64,000 nt of DNA from assembly GCA_001642415.1 (NCBI GenBank), contig LTDK01000068.1:48098-112097 (forward strand). Reading direction: 5' to 3'. How positions within the stretch are numbered: the first letter of the stretch is position 1; each line of letters starts with the position of its first letter. Origin of the DNA: Nematocida ironsii. Its lineage: Eukaryota > Microsporidia. This document shows, piece by piece, positions 28,817 through 39,192 of this stretch. The position numbers and the translations under genes are program-made. The notes beneath the pieces are model-generated. The model did not search any database, was not told the origin of the DNA, and saw only the letters and a program-made list of their open reading frames with translations.

Positions 28817-31125
28817 GATGTGTGCCCATAAATAAATAATTATGGTTTATTTATAATTTTTACTGGCAACTTCTATTTACTAGTTCTAATTTACTCTACT
28901 TTTCATAATATGTTCGGGAATTTAGTCGTAATAATTTATTCTTTGTATTTAATATTTTAAATTTCTAGATTCTTATATATTCTGGTAGGATACTTTATAA
29001 ATAAATATTAACAGAAAGAGAACAAAGCAAAAAAAGTGTGTTGTCTTTAGGTAGATAAAGAAATGTAAAGCCATATATATATGTAGTTGTACATTCCTTC
29101 AATGTTAAGTCATTTTTATATATTTATAATTATTTGAGGGTGTATGTTCATAGTTTATTGTTATAAGAAGCAGAATTTGTATAATACTTGGATCTACTGA
29201 GTATGTTATTGTATTTATACAGTCATATTTTATTATTTTTATATAGAAATATTTTATTAATACATTGTAATACTATTTAATTTATGCTGTTATGTGTTCT
29301 TTGATTTAAAGAAGAACTAATATATTAAACTATATACAATTTTTGTTATACAGCACTGTTGTATGCTAAGAATAGCGTATTAAGAATTATATATGAGTTA
29401 TTTAGTTAATATATATTAGTTGTATGTAAGACTGTTCTAAGTCTACGACATACATAAGTTACATTGACAAGTGGTTAATATGTCAACAAGTTTACGAATA
29501 AAACATAGTTTGTAATTGAGTATAAAGAACACGTTCAAAGTAATACTAAGTAAGAAACTCTTCTATAAATAAGAGTTACATTTTAATAAACATCAAAGTA
29601 TCTTAATTACTAATTCTAGATATTCAACTAGCACTATATCTTTTGTGGTTTTTACACATTTTTATACCACCCAGTAAAAAGGTGTTGCTGAAATAGTATG
29701 TAATTATCCCGGTGTAATTATATAATTTAACAGATATTCAGAAATCAATGTGATGCTCAGACACTTCTATATAGGCAAGTTAAAAGTCAACTTTATAATA
29801 TTTTGGCATATAGCCCGAAATAACCCGAAATTATATAATATGTGTTTAAAACAAATATTTGATGCTTATTTGTATATATGAATATACAATCAATTATCTA
29901 TGCTCTGAAAAGTGTATTTAAGTTCAGAATTTTAGCGCGTGTAGTTTACATATAGGTATAATGCATTATTTTATTCTATGGCAGGTGATTTGTATATTCT
30001 AAATCTAGTCTTAAACAATATAAAGTGTGCTATAGAATAATTTACTATATTAAGAATTATAATAAGCAATAGAAGAGTACTTGCGCTAGATACAGGATAA
30101 TTATTGGTATAATCTAGAGGGGCGTAGACTGTCCACTAAGTGCATATATATAATATATTGTAATTGTATTGGTGTATTTATCGCAACTCTCCACTGTCCA
30201 TTTGCAATGAGTGCATTCTTTTTTATATTATGCTTTAAATGATTTCATTAGAGAATTAATTCTCTGTAAACAATTTTGGGTTATATAACCTCAAAATAGA
30301 CTATAACATATGCATATGTACTGAAAATTTAAGATTTATTATAAAGTGTACCATAAATACATGCATAGACTAAATTTAGTATATAGGACAAAGATATTTC
30401 AAAATATATTATTGGATTGTTTACATTGTTCAATTAGAACCACCTTCTAGTAACTAAGTATATGGCGCTGTTTTAAACCAACCAATTCTAGGAATATATA
30501 GCAAATCATATTTACTATTTGACAGGCCAATTAAAAATCAATTATACAGAAATCCGCCGTAGTGTCAACATATACTCATTTATAGCTAGAAAAGCATTGT
30601 TTGCTAACATTGGGCTATTTCGGATTATTTAATGAAAATATCTGTCAAATATTATTAATTACATAGGAGGCTAATTAAAAAGAAATAATGGCAGTATATT
30701 CCATGCCTTCTAGTTGTATGACACCGCGAGTGCTAATAAAATATTCTGAAATTTGGTTTGCTTAGTCTTTTTTGAGTAAAAGGACTAATTTACAATAATT
30801 TATAAATCGTGTGTAATTAAAAATAAATATTTTAATATTTGTAAAATATGCCATAAAGTTATAACAGCTTTTGGTAGAAACATATAAAATCTTAATTTGA
30901 TCAAATATGTGAAAGTTTTTACGTCTACGAAGAAGCAGCCTGCAGAGCGGGCGTGCGCATTTCTCTATTCTTAGCCATTTATCTTAATTAAGATTTGTTG
31001 TTTTTTTATTTTAAAAATGTTCCTTTGAATAAAAACAATGGATGAGTATACAAGAAGTAAGCATTTACAATTGGCTAGTAGTTTAGGGGTGATGTTATAA
31101 GAAAAATTTTTATTTTCATAACGAA
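28817..31125. other. 2.3-kb gene desert
   Basis: The longest gene-free stretch in the window. At 29810-29831 two inverted-orientation copies of the 12-bp motif lie in tandem, the same 22 bp found at 58177-58198. Further variants lie near 30273 and 30615. A short GC-rich patch at about 30915-30960 stands out. No frame, tRNA or clear repeat is visible. Confidence 0.6.
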
Positions 31126-32958
31126 ATGCACGCACAGCCCGCATATAATGAAAATACAAACAACATTAGCAATACACACAACACAAAGCCATTTCAGTCA
31201 AAAATATTATCAAGAAAAGGAAGAGGACTAGAAGACGACAAATGGATTGGATCAGCAGTAATGGAGCACGTAGAAGTGCTTATTTTAGACGAAAATCAAC
31301 TTACCCGCCTGCCAGCTGGAGAGTTGGCCAGATGCTTTCCAAAGCTGAAAGTACTGAGCATGAAGAGCTGCAGCATAGAAAAGCTTAGTATTGAGGTTCT
31401 TTCACATCCCACTCTTGAAGTGCTTGATTTGGAGGGATGTAAAAACTTAACACGCTTGTCTGTTTGGGAGGAAGAAAGTAAAGATGGTCTTTTATTAGGA
31501 GGGGTTCCTTCTCTCCAAATACTGAATCTTCTGAACACAAACATTTCTGTGATGGATTCTGAATGGTTTGGCTACACCCCGAATATAATGTGGCTTCATA
31601 TGCACTGCGAGAATATCTGCGGTGGGTGTGGATTTGGATTCTTAGGCGAACTTGACATTCTTCGCTGTTTAAAACTCACGGGAATAGTAACTGGTTCTTG
31701 CATAAACTGCAAGACAGAGAATCATTCTGCTGGATTCTCCACAGCAATTAAATATTCAATATACAATATGGTGTGCAATATGACCTCGTTAGTTAACTTA
31801 GACCTTTCCGGAAAGGAGATGAATATAGACTACTTTATATTTCATGCTCCTCTTCCGTACTTAGAGGCAATTCGCATGCAAGGAAAGCTGATGCGGGATA
31901 TGAGCTTGCGGGACTGGCCTGGTATTATAAAAACGATCAAGCATCTGTCCTTGGGGATTATTGACCATGTAGAGGAGCAAAGCCCGCAAAAGGCGCTCAG
32001 CGAGTCAACTTTTTATGCAGAAAAGATACTTGAAGCCTCAAATTTAGAGAGTCTCTCATTTGATTGCGAAACAGTTAGAAGAATTAAATTTTCTTTGGGC
32101 ACTAGGAAAGTTGTCTTTCCGTATCTCCGGCACTTGACTATTAAAAACTGTGATTTGCGACCGCTTACATTTTTTAATAAAGAGAACGCTCCCGCCTTGG
32201 ATAGCTTGGAAATAATAAGTCCTTCCTTCACAGAGGGATATTTCTACACCATTAAAAAAAGGCTGGGAAACAGACTAAGAAGTCTTCGAATTGGAATTGA
32301 GAAAATGGATGCACCCCAGGCTATTTACGATTTGTTTACTTTTGTCAGAAGCCACAAGAATCTTGAGATTCTTCATTTGTCGGCTTGCGATACAATAACT
32401 GAGTCGCAGAGTTTCTACAAATACTTTAGTGACCAACCTTCTTTAAAGGAGCTATATGTTATAGGAAAAATGAGTGTACAAAGAATGAAGAGGTTTCTGT
32501 ATCAGCTTGGGCGCTGCAGCTCTCTAACAACTCTTCTTCTTGACATAGAAGAGCCGTGCCTTGTTCTGTCGTACTTCTATCCTATAAGATCCCTGCGCTT
32601 CCTCTCTTTAAAAGGAACCTTTAAAAACCATTCAAACTTTTTTGTACACCAAAGCACTCCGCAGGCTGATTTTGCAAAGCTTTCTGAGATGGGGAATCTT
32701 CAAGTCCTCGATGTTTCATACTGCGGACTAACCAAATTTCCTTCCAGCATTCTACCCGGCTTTAAGTCATTGCAATATTTGTATTTAAATAACAATCATT
32801 TGCACGATCTTTCCGAAAGCATGGTTTCCTATCTGTCCTCAATCAAAGAAGAGCCTCTTTTTATTGATATTTCAAGCAATCCAACAGATGTTCAGAAAAT
32901 TGAACAGACTATATGTAACAACACTTGGCTTGGAATATCTGGATATGTTTTATACTGA
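31126..32958 (+). CDS. Leucine-rich-repeat protein
   Basis: A 610-residue protein with irregular leucine-rich repeats through most of its length. Clear units include 'VEVLILDENQLTRLP', 'LKVLSMKSCSIEKL', 'LEVLDLEGC-NLTRL', 'LQILNLLNTNI' and, near the end, 'LQVLDVSYCGLTKFPSSI' and 'LQYLYLNNNHLHDL'. The first 30 or so residues are polar and asparagine-rich, with no signal peptide. Cysteines are frequent in the convex positions. It is likely intracellular, a protein-protein interaction surface. The partner is unknown. The gene stands alone between two long AT-rich spacers and is notably GC-richer than they are. Confidence 0.85.
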   Translation: MHAQPAYNENTNNISNTHNTKPFQSKILSRKGRGLEDDKWIGSAVMEHVEVLILDENQLTRLPAGELARCFPKLKVLSMKSCSIEKLSIEVLSHPTLEVLDLEGCKNLTRLSVWEEESKDGLLLGGVPSLQILNLLNTNISVMDSEWFGYTPNIMWLHMHCENICGGCGFGFLGELDILRCLKLTGIVTGSCINCKTENHSAGFSTAIKYSIYNMVCNMTSLVNLDLSGKEMNIDYFIFHAPLPYLEAIRMQGKLMRDMSLRDWPGIIKTIKHLSLGIIDHVEEQSPQKALSESTFYAEKILEASNLESLSFDCETVRRIKFSLGTRKVVFPYLRHLTIKNCDLRPLTFFNKENAPALDSLEIISPSFTEGYFYTIKKRLGNRLRSLRIGIEKMDAPQAIYDLFTFVRSHKNLEILHLSACDTITESQSFYKYFSDQPSLKELYVIGKMSVQRMKRFLYQLGRCSSLTTLLLDIEEPCLVLSYFYPIRSLRFLSLKGTFKNHSNFFVHQSTPQADFAKLSEMGNLQVLDVSYCGLTKFPSSILPGFKSLQYLYLNNNHLHDLSESMVSYLSSIKEEPLFIDISSNPTDVQKIEQTICNNTWLGISGYVLY

Positions 32959-34454
32959 GGTCTTTGCATACGCAATAAATATTCCATACACCATCAAACA
33001 TAACTTCCATAACTGCTTATGGCGTTCAAATATTTATATGTTTATTATATTACTTTTCACACAGATTTACAGCTACTATCCGCATATTTAGAATTTCGGG
33101 AAGTATATTCTCTTGATTATATTAGCTGATCTGGTTCTGGCTAAATATATTGCGCCGTGTATAGCGATTTATTAAAATACATAAGCATTAATATAGAAGA
33201 ATATGACCGGCAAATCACAATCCATAATTAGTGTCTAGCTAAATTATTATTTTAGTTCCGCATGGGCTTGCATATATTCTTGCGTTTTTTACTTTTATTA
33301 AAAGCCATGCATAGTTTTCTATTTAGGAATAGTCTACCGTGCATAGCTATAATATATACAAGTTTTATTCCGCATATAAGAACATTTCCCGCGCTATATA
33401 CCTACCAAAACTATGCTTATAGTGTGGGGATCAAATACTTATATACCCCGAAATGTGATATAATACATTATAACTTAAAAACATCCGAAATTGCAAATAA
33501 TATGGCATAAAAACAGAGAGAATTTATGAATTATTTAGTTTATTTTTATTTCTAGCAATTTTTGGTTATAATATTTTTAATTACTTCTTATATACCAGAA
33601 TTCATTACTAACCATATACAATGAAAGGCGCGTGCTCTACGTCTTTGCTTCTATATTTGAGTTGTTTCAAAATGATGTATTTCTGTATGTGTTCAACCAC
33701 TTGTTCTTTCCCTGTATTTATTCTTCCTTTCTCTATTTATACCATTGTTGGTCTCTCTGTCCTAACTAGATCTATATACTTCTTCTAATTATCCATATGT
33801 TGGTGTTGTTTCAGAATATCTTTGTTAATGTGTAATATAAATGCGCAATAAATATAACCCGAAATTTTATTTTTAGAAAAATAAAATCTACACTTTTCAT
33901 TCTTTTCATGTACACGATATAAAATTAATATGACTGAATGTATGGATAAGCTTTGATTCACCAATACCAGAATTATGCATAATAAATACATATATGTTGT
34001 ATAAATAGGCAGATTTATATGTTTAAACGCATTGACATGTACAATAAGAACATATGAAATTTTATTTTACATTGCCTAAGTATATTCTTGCTTTGTAAAT
34101 AAAACTAAGCAAATTTTAGATTTTATTTCGGGTTTATTATATATCAGATGAAAACTTATAAAAGAAAAAGACATATAGAGTGAAATTCAATCTCTGAATA
34201 TATTAGAAGACAGAGAAAAAAGTATATATAACAGTTAACTAAACAAATTAAAATAATAATAACCTTATGTACTTATGTTTAAAAGAAGAAATGTTTAAAG
34301 TTTATTAAAAACTGCATGTTAGGTTATATCAGATGTATTTTCGCTATTTCCACTGCATTGGCCAAAATAATAATTTTAATTTTTTATATTGGTTATATCA
34401 TTAGTCAATTAAGCCAATTTAAATATTAATAAATTTTAAATAAATTTTACCCTA
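32959..34454. other. 1.5-kb AT-rich spacer
   Basis: No credible frame; an 82-codon hydrophobic frame at 33262-33510 is unsupported. Motif copies occur at 33854-33865 (perfect, reversed) and in weaker form near 33092, 33449 and 34128. Confidence 0.6.
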
Positions 34455-36656
34455 ATGAAAAAAGATCAGTGGTATGAAACTAGATACATGTCAATGAACT
34501 ATAAATTAAGAGTTACAATAATAACAATACTAATACTATTTATGGGATGTTTAAAGGGGAGTCCAATTAGAACAATAGAAACACTTGCACAAAACATAGA
34601 AAGAACAAAAGAGCCTCGGTTAATTAGAACACTTAGAATTTTAGGTATTGACAAGCCAGAAGTTAATTTAGAAACTATTGAGCTAAGACCAAGCAACAGT
34701 GGAGCTTTAAAAATTGTGAATAACATGCATAGATCCTTTAGCATTAATCTATCTAAATATCACAGTATAGCTTCTAGAATTTTTGATTTTGAGGATTCTG
34801 TTGTGTATGAGAATATAGAACTTATAGGAAGCGATGAAATTAATGAAAAAGATTCAAGTAGCCGAAAAGCACAGAAAGAAATTTGCATGAAATTTATACG
34901 TGCATTTAAAAACTTAAAAGCCGGCCAGCTATCTATAAAGAATATTTGGGTAAAAAAAGAGGACCGATCATTTGGGGTTTTTTCAGAACTTACTAATAAT
35001 AGAATGAAATTTCGGGCTAATATTAAAAAAATAGTCTTTCATAATGTAAGCAATTATTTAGCTATTCAGATATTAAAGCATTATGTTTTTGAAACCCCAG
35101 TTGAACTAGTATTTTCTGGAAACAAATTTATCACTTGGAATTTTTTATCAAATCTGCCAAAGCAAGGAAAGTATAAAAGGATAGAAATAGAGCAGATAAA
35201 TGGAATTGAGAATTTAAGCAGAAATAAAATTAAAAAGCTAAGAGAAATAATTCCAGTGTTAAAAATTCAGACTCTTCCACCGGTTAGTAATGTAAACGCG
35301 ATTCCCCCAGAGTTAGAGGGACTCTTTGAGAGTGTAATAGAGACAACCCGTTCTAATACAGTGCGTAGATACAAAAATTTATCTATAAATAGAACTGCGC
35401 TTCTACAGGAGAACAAGATAATAAAACTGCTTGCATATAGTCCAGGCGACTTCATTATAGATGGACGGAACAATTCGTATATAGGGCAACAATCTAATGC
35501 AGCAGCAGACCCTAGTTTTAATGCAGAAATGCAGGAGTTGCTAAAGGATAATCCGCATACTTCTTTAAGAAGCGAAATGCACTTCAACTACACACCATCT
35601 GAATATCTGTATGAGGTAACCATTCGGTTTGAAACCCCAGTTAAATTAACAGTTGCATTTCTGAAGCAGATCTTCTATTGGTTTGAGGAATATATTCCAA
35701 TCTGCACAAAAATAACAATTAAAAATGTTACAATGACAAAAGCAGTAGTTGATGCCCTGAGCTCTGTAAAAATATGTGTAATGTTTTTACGGTATCTAAA
35801 ATACGCAGCCATTGAAGAAATCAATGGTGAGAAGTTAAAGCTGGAGCTACGAAATGTAGACCTCTATTGTAACGCATCCCGTCTAATAAAAACATCATAT
35901 TCAAACCATGAGCTGAGCACAAAAGCATTTCCTGCTGAGCTATACATAAAAAATAATTTACAGTGTAAAGAACGAGGACCAAATAATACTCCCTCAACTA
36001 TAAAAATGGTTTATCCAGGGGTGCAGAGCAATGATGCAGTTACGCTGTGCATGGTCTGCGGAATAAGCGCATTCATAAATGAGGAGTCTAAAGAAGTATG
36101 TAAAACCACTATAGACAACCTTTCCATTAAAGAAGTGGAAAATATTACATGGGAAGAATTCTGTTCTAAAGACAACAAACAGTATATTGAAAAGCATTTA
36201 AATCTTGCATATTTTATGAATTCGGATATTACTATAACAGAGGAAAATCTTTTTTCGCATATTGAGTGTTTCTTAACTAAACCAATTGTGATTCTCCCGG
36301 AGTGTAGGCATACAATATGTGCAAAGTGTTTTTCTAATGGGCATAGGCACATGCAAACAGCAGAATCATTAGCGCTTGAGAGAAATAATTTAATTGCGAT
36401 AACATGTCCAACCTGTCGGAGGGAAAACAGGATGGCTACATTCTTTCAATACCCAGTTAGGACCTTCAATGAAGCTGATACGCCCAAAGCGCATATATAT
36501 CAAAGTGAGTGTCTTCAATTTGGGAAGAAACGCATTAGAAATTATGTCTTTTATGTGTGTGATGGATTTAAAGAAGATGATTATTATAGGGCAGTAATCG
36601 GATATTTGATTAAAAAAGATGTGGTTATAAGAAGTCCTGCGGTCTCATCTAGTTAA
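34455..36656 (+). CDS. Secreted or membrane-targeted protein with a RING-like C-terminus
   Basis: A 733-residue protein. A hydrophobic core at about residues 20-34 ('TIITILILFMGCL') after a basic stretch looks like a signal peptide; Met14 or so may be a better start. The long middle region (50-520) has no domain I can name. The C-terminal part has a RING-like ligand pattern: Cys532-x2-Cys535, then after about 80 residues Cys617-x-His619-x2-Cys622-x2-Cys625, then Cys651-x2-Cys654. Secreted large-family proteins with C-terminal RING domains are described in Nematocida (NemLGF2), so this may be such a member acting as a ubiquitin ligase in the host. That link is an inference from architecture. 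Confidence 0.75.
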   Translation: MKKDQWYETRYMSMNYKLRVTIITILILFMGCLKGSPIRTIETLAQNIERTKEPRLIRTLRILGIDKPEVNLETIELRPSNSGALKIVNNMHRSFSINLSKYHSIASRIFDFEDSVVYENIELIGSDEINEKDSSSRKAQKEICMKFIRAFKNLKAGQLSIKNIWVKKEDRSFGVFSELTNNRMKFRANIKKIVFHNVSNYLAIQILKHYVFETPVELVFSGNKFITWNFLSNLPKQGKYKRIEIEQINGIENLSRNKIKKLREIIPVLKIQTLPPVSNVNAIPPELEGLFESVIETTRSNTVRRYKNLSINRTALLQENKIIKLLAYSPGDFIIDGRNNSYIGQQSNAAADPSFNAEMQELLKDNPHTSLRSEMHFNYTPSEYLYEVTIRFETPVKLTVAFLKQIFYWFEEYIPICTKITIKNVTMTKAVVDALSSVKICVMFLRYLKYAAIEEINGEKLKLELRNVDLYCNASRLIKTSYSNHELSTKAFPAELYIKNNLQCKERGPNNTPSTIKMVYPGVQSNDAVTLCMVCGISAFINEESKEVCKTTIDNLSIKEVENITWEEFCSKDNKQYIEKHLNLAYFMNSDITITEENLFSHIECFLTKPIVILPECRHTICAKCFSNGHRHMQTAESLALERNNLIAITCPTCRRENRMATFFQYPVRTFNEADTPKAHIYQSECLQFGKKRIRNYVFYVCDGFKEDDYYRAVIGYLIKKDVVIRSPAVSSS

Positions 36657-37508
36657 GTACTGCTTTTTGCATACTTAGTGTATAAAGCGAATTTGGCATA
36701 TGCTATACTATGCATTACAACATAGGAAATAAGACAGAAATGTGATTGTTTCAGCGAAAGGGCAGTGCATAGCGCGCTCAGAAGCTGTGTATAGATTCAC
36801 GGAATAAAAAACTTAAGCTTGATTATATTTATAGCCAGAAATTTCGAGTTATTTGTATTATAAATTGGTATGAACCGATTAATGCATATTATAGAATATA
36901 GAAGTAACAGGCAATAAATACACTAAAATATACTATTTTCATATATATTAAACAATAAGAATCCAGAAAAAAATTAAGTATAGCAGACAAACTTATTTCT
37001 AGTCTATTAGTATTTATTCAATAGTAGATGCTTTTTATATAATATGCTTTTAATAGTATTTAGTCTGTTAAGTACTTTTGAATTTTTCTATTTTATGCAA
37101 TATCAAAACCAATGGCTTGTTCAAATATAACCAGAAATTTATTCTTTGCATTTTGTAATAAGTTGTTTATTGCTTTATAAAAAGTAAAAATACAGCTCTT
37201 ATATATAAATAATTCCTTTATAATATGCTTAGTATGCAATATTATAAGAGCACCTTAGTAGCACTACTATTTATATAAGTTATTATTTTTCGGGTTATTA
37301 GATTGGCTGTAAATAGAAAAATCTTAGCAGATATTCTGTTTTATTCTATAACCCAAAATTCATTTTAATATGAAAGATATCTACTAGTGTGTATGCCTAT
37401 TTTATAAGTTTATATAAATTCATAACTCTTTCTAGAATACCAAGGATTTACTACTATGATTTATGCCTAAATACCAAAAAATAATTTATAAAGTTGTAGA
37501 GACATTAC
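36657..37508. other. AT-rich spacer
   Basis: A 0.85-kb spacer. Motif copies lie at 37287-37298 and, reversed and degenerate, near 37349-37360, about 150-220 bp before the next ATG. No frame of note. Confidence 0.55.
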
Positions 37509-38549
37509 ATGAGAGAAAGCAAAGACATAAAAAAACCAAAAAAGTCAGAAAATACCGATGTAAGCACAGAAGATTCTCATTTAAACATGCCTCTTGACAA
37601 TTTAAACAACGCTGACTACAGCAGTACAGAAGAGCACGCAGCCACAGAAGCAGATACTAGTCACCAAAGCACACCAGGCATTGTTGTCAATGCAGAAAGG
37701 GATAGATCGTCAGAAAAAGAAAAGCCGGTTAAGAAACAAAAGAGTATAAATAGCGACGAGCCCACGGAAAATGCAGTGGATGGAGAGGAAGACAAGGATC
37801 TAGACATTGAGACGCCCGAAGGCAGGCTAAGAATGAGAAATGAGATGGCAAGAATAATTGGTGAACAGAAAATCAAGTGTGACAAGTGTAATAGCGGGTA
37901 CATTGGAATAGGGCGGTCTGGCTATTTGAAGACAGGAGAGTATGCATACGGATTTAAATGTAGAAAAAGCAGCTGTCGAAAAGCAGTTGGGTTCTTTGTC
38001 TCTGTGCTAGACCGAAATAATCTGGACTGGAGTGTGTTTCCACCGAAGAACTCTATTCTTGGGCCACTTAAGCTATTTGAAAAGAATCCAAACTTAGATT
38101 CTTCTGCAGAAAAGACAGCAGAAAAAAAAGCTGCTCGCAGAAAGGAAGAAGCCCAGCCCCCAGCAATAAAAAAGCAGATGGTTGAGGAGTATTCTAGCTT
38201 TAATAACACTCCAATGGATGAGGAAGAAAACAAAGCCATATGTGACAGCATCCTTTTGGAAACAAATGAAGACTTTCTTGATTATGAAAACACAGAAAAA
38301 GAGGATACATATGAAGAAATAAAATATCTGTTTAAGGCATTCCAAGAAGATCTTAAGCACAGTATAACTGAACTTAGAAATGAGATGATGCATGATCTTG
38401 TGGCTCTTCGAGATGAAATAAAGCACGAGATACAAAGAGTTTCCAACAATATTCAGCATAATGTCAAACAGCAAATAAGCGAGTATGGGCGCGAGTCTGC
38501 ACAGCGTATTAAAAAGCTGTGTGGTAAAGTGTTTAAAAACACTCTGTGA
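37509..38549 (+). CDS. Zinc-ribbon and coiled-coil protein
   Basis: A 346-residue soluble protein in three parts. Residues 1-105 are polar and acidic, probably disordered. Residues 110-185 contain a zinc ribbon, Cys124-x2-Cys127-x23-Cys151-x4-Cys156, with the 'GFKCRKSSCRK' turn. Residues about 265-335 are a strong coiled coil rich in glutamate, lysine and hydrophobic heptad positions. The ribbon recalls the N-terminal zinc ribbon of Merlin/ISXO2-type transposases, but no catalytic domain follows, so a domesticated DNA-binding relic is only one option. No signal peptide, so it is likely nuclear or cytosolic. Confidence 0.75.
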   Translation: MRESKDIKKPKKSENTDVSTEDSHLNMPLDNLNNADYSSTEEHAATEADTSHQSTPGIVVNAERDRSSEKEKPVKKQKSINSDEPTENAVDGEEDKDLDIETPEGRLRMRNEMARIIGEQKIKCDKCNSGYIGIGRSGYLKTGEYAYGFKCRKSSCRKAVGFFVSVLDRNNLDWSVFPPKNSILGPLKLFEKNPNLDSSAEKTAEKKAARRKEEAQPPAIKKQMVEEYSSFNNTPMDEEENKAICDSILLETNEDFLDYENTEKEDTYEEIKYLFKAFQEDLKHSITELRNEMMHDLVALRDEIKHEIQRVSNNIQHNVKQQISEYGRESAQRIKKLCGKVFKNTL

Positions 38550-39192
38550 ATTAGTAATGTTATTTTAGAAAATAGTCCATGAAGTAGTAAAAAGAGCAAT
38601 TAACTAGTAATGCACTTAGTCCATCGGGCCATATGGGGGTGTAATAATATGTTGTTTTCCATTATATAAGATTTAACTAATAATTTGGCACTTGTACATC
38701 AATATGTATTACAGAAATATATACCGTTACCAAAGTGTAATTATTCAGCAAATTATCAAATATACGCTGTGTAATAAGAGAAAATATTATGATTTCTGTG
38801 CAAAATAGTGCCATCACATTGAATATTTTTAAATATTAGCAAATATTCAATGTATTATAATAGCAACATATATCAAACAAATAAAAAAATACAGACAACT
38901 ATCTTTGACCAGAAATTTAAATACTTGGCTGTGTGGCCGTATGCTCCTCTATTTGATAATATTTTAGAGAATAGTTAAATCTGAAGCCATTAGGTATTTT
39001 ATGCAAATACATTTTTATGACTAGAAGGGTAGAAGACTCTCTTATATATAATTCTTGCTCTATTAAAAAAATTCTTTATTTTAAGCAAAATATATCTTTT
39101 TATAAAGGAGGTGCGCATTTTTGTTTAATTGTTTACTTTCAGTTATTAAAAGAAATAAAAATAGTTTTATTTTTTCCCTGAAAAAAATTAAT
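38550..39192. other. AT-rich spacer before the L-family array
   Basis: A 643-bp spacer with no frame. The last 70 bases are in frame with gene A but begin with TTG, not ATG, and are treated as leader. Confidence 0.55.

Noticed and set aside
33262..33510. 82-codon hydrophobic plus frame
   Set aside because: No homology or domain, contains a motif variant in reverse, and lies in AT-rich spacer.
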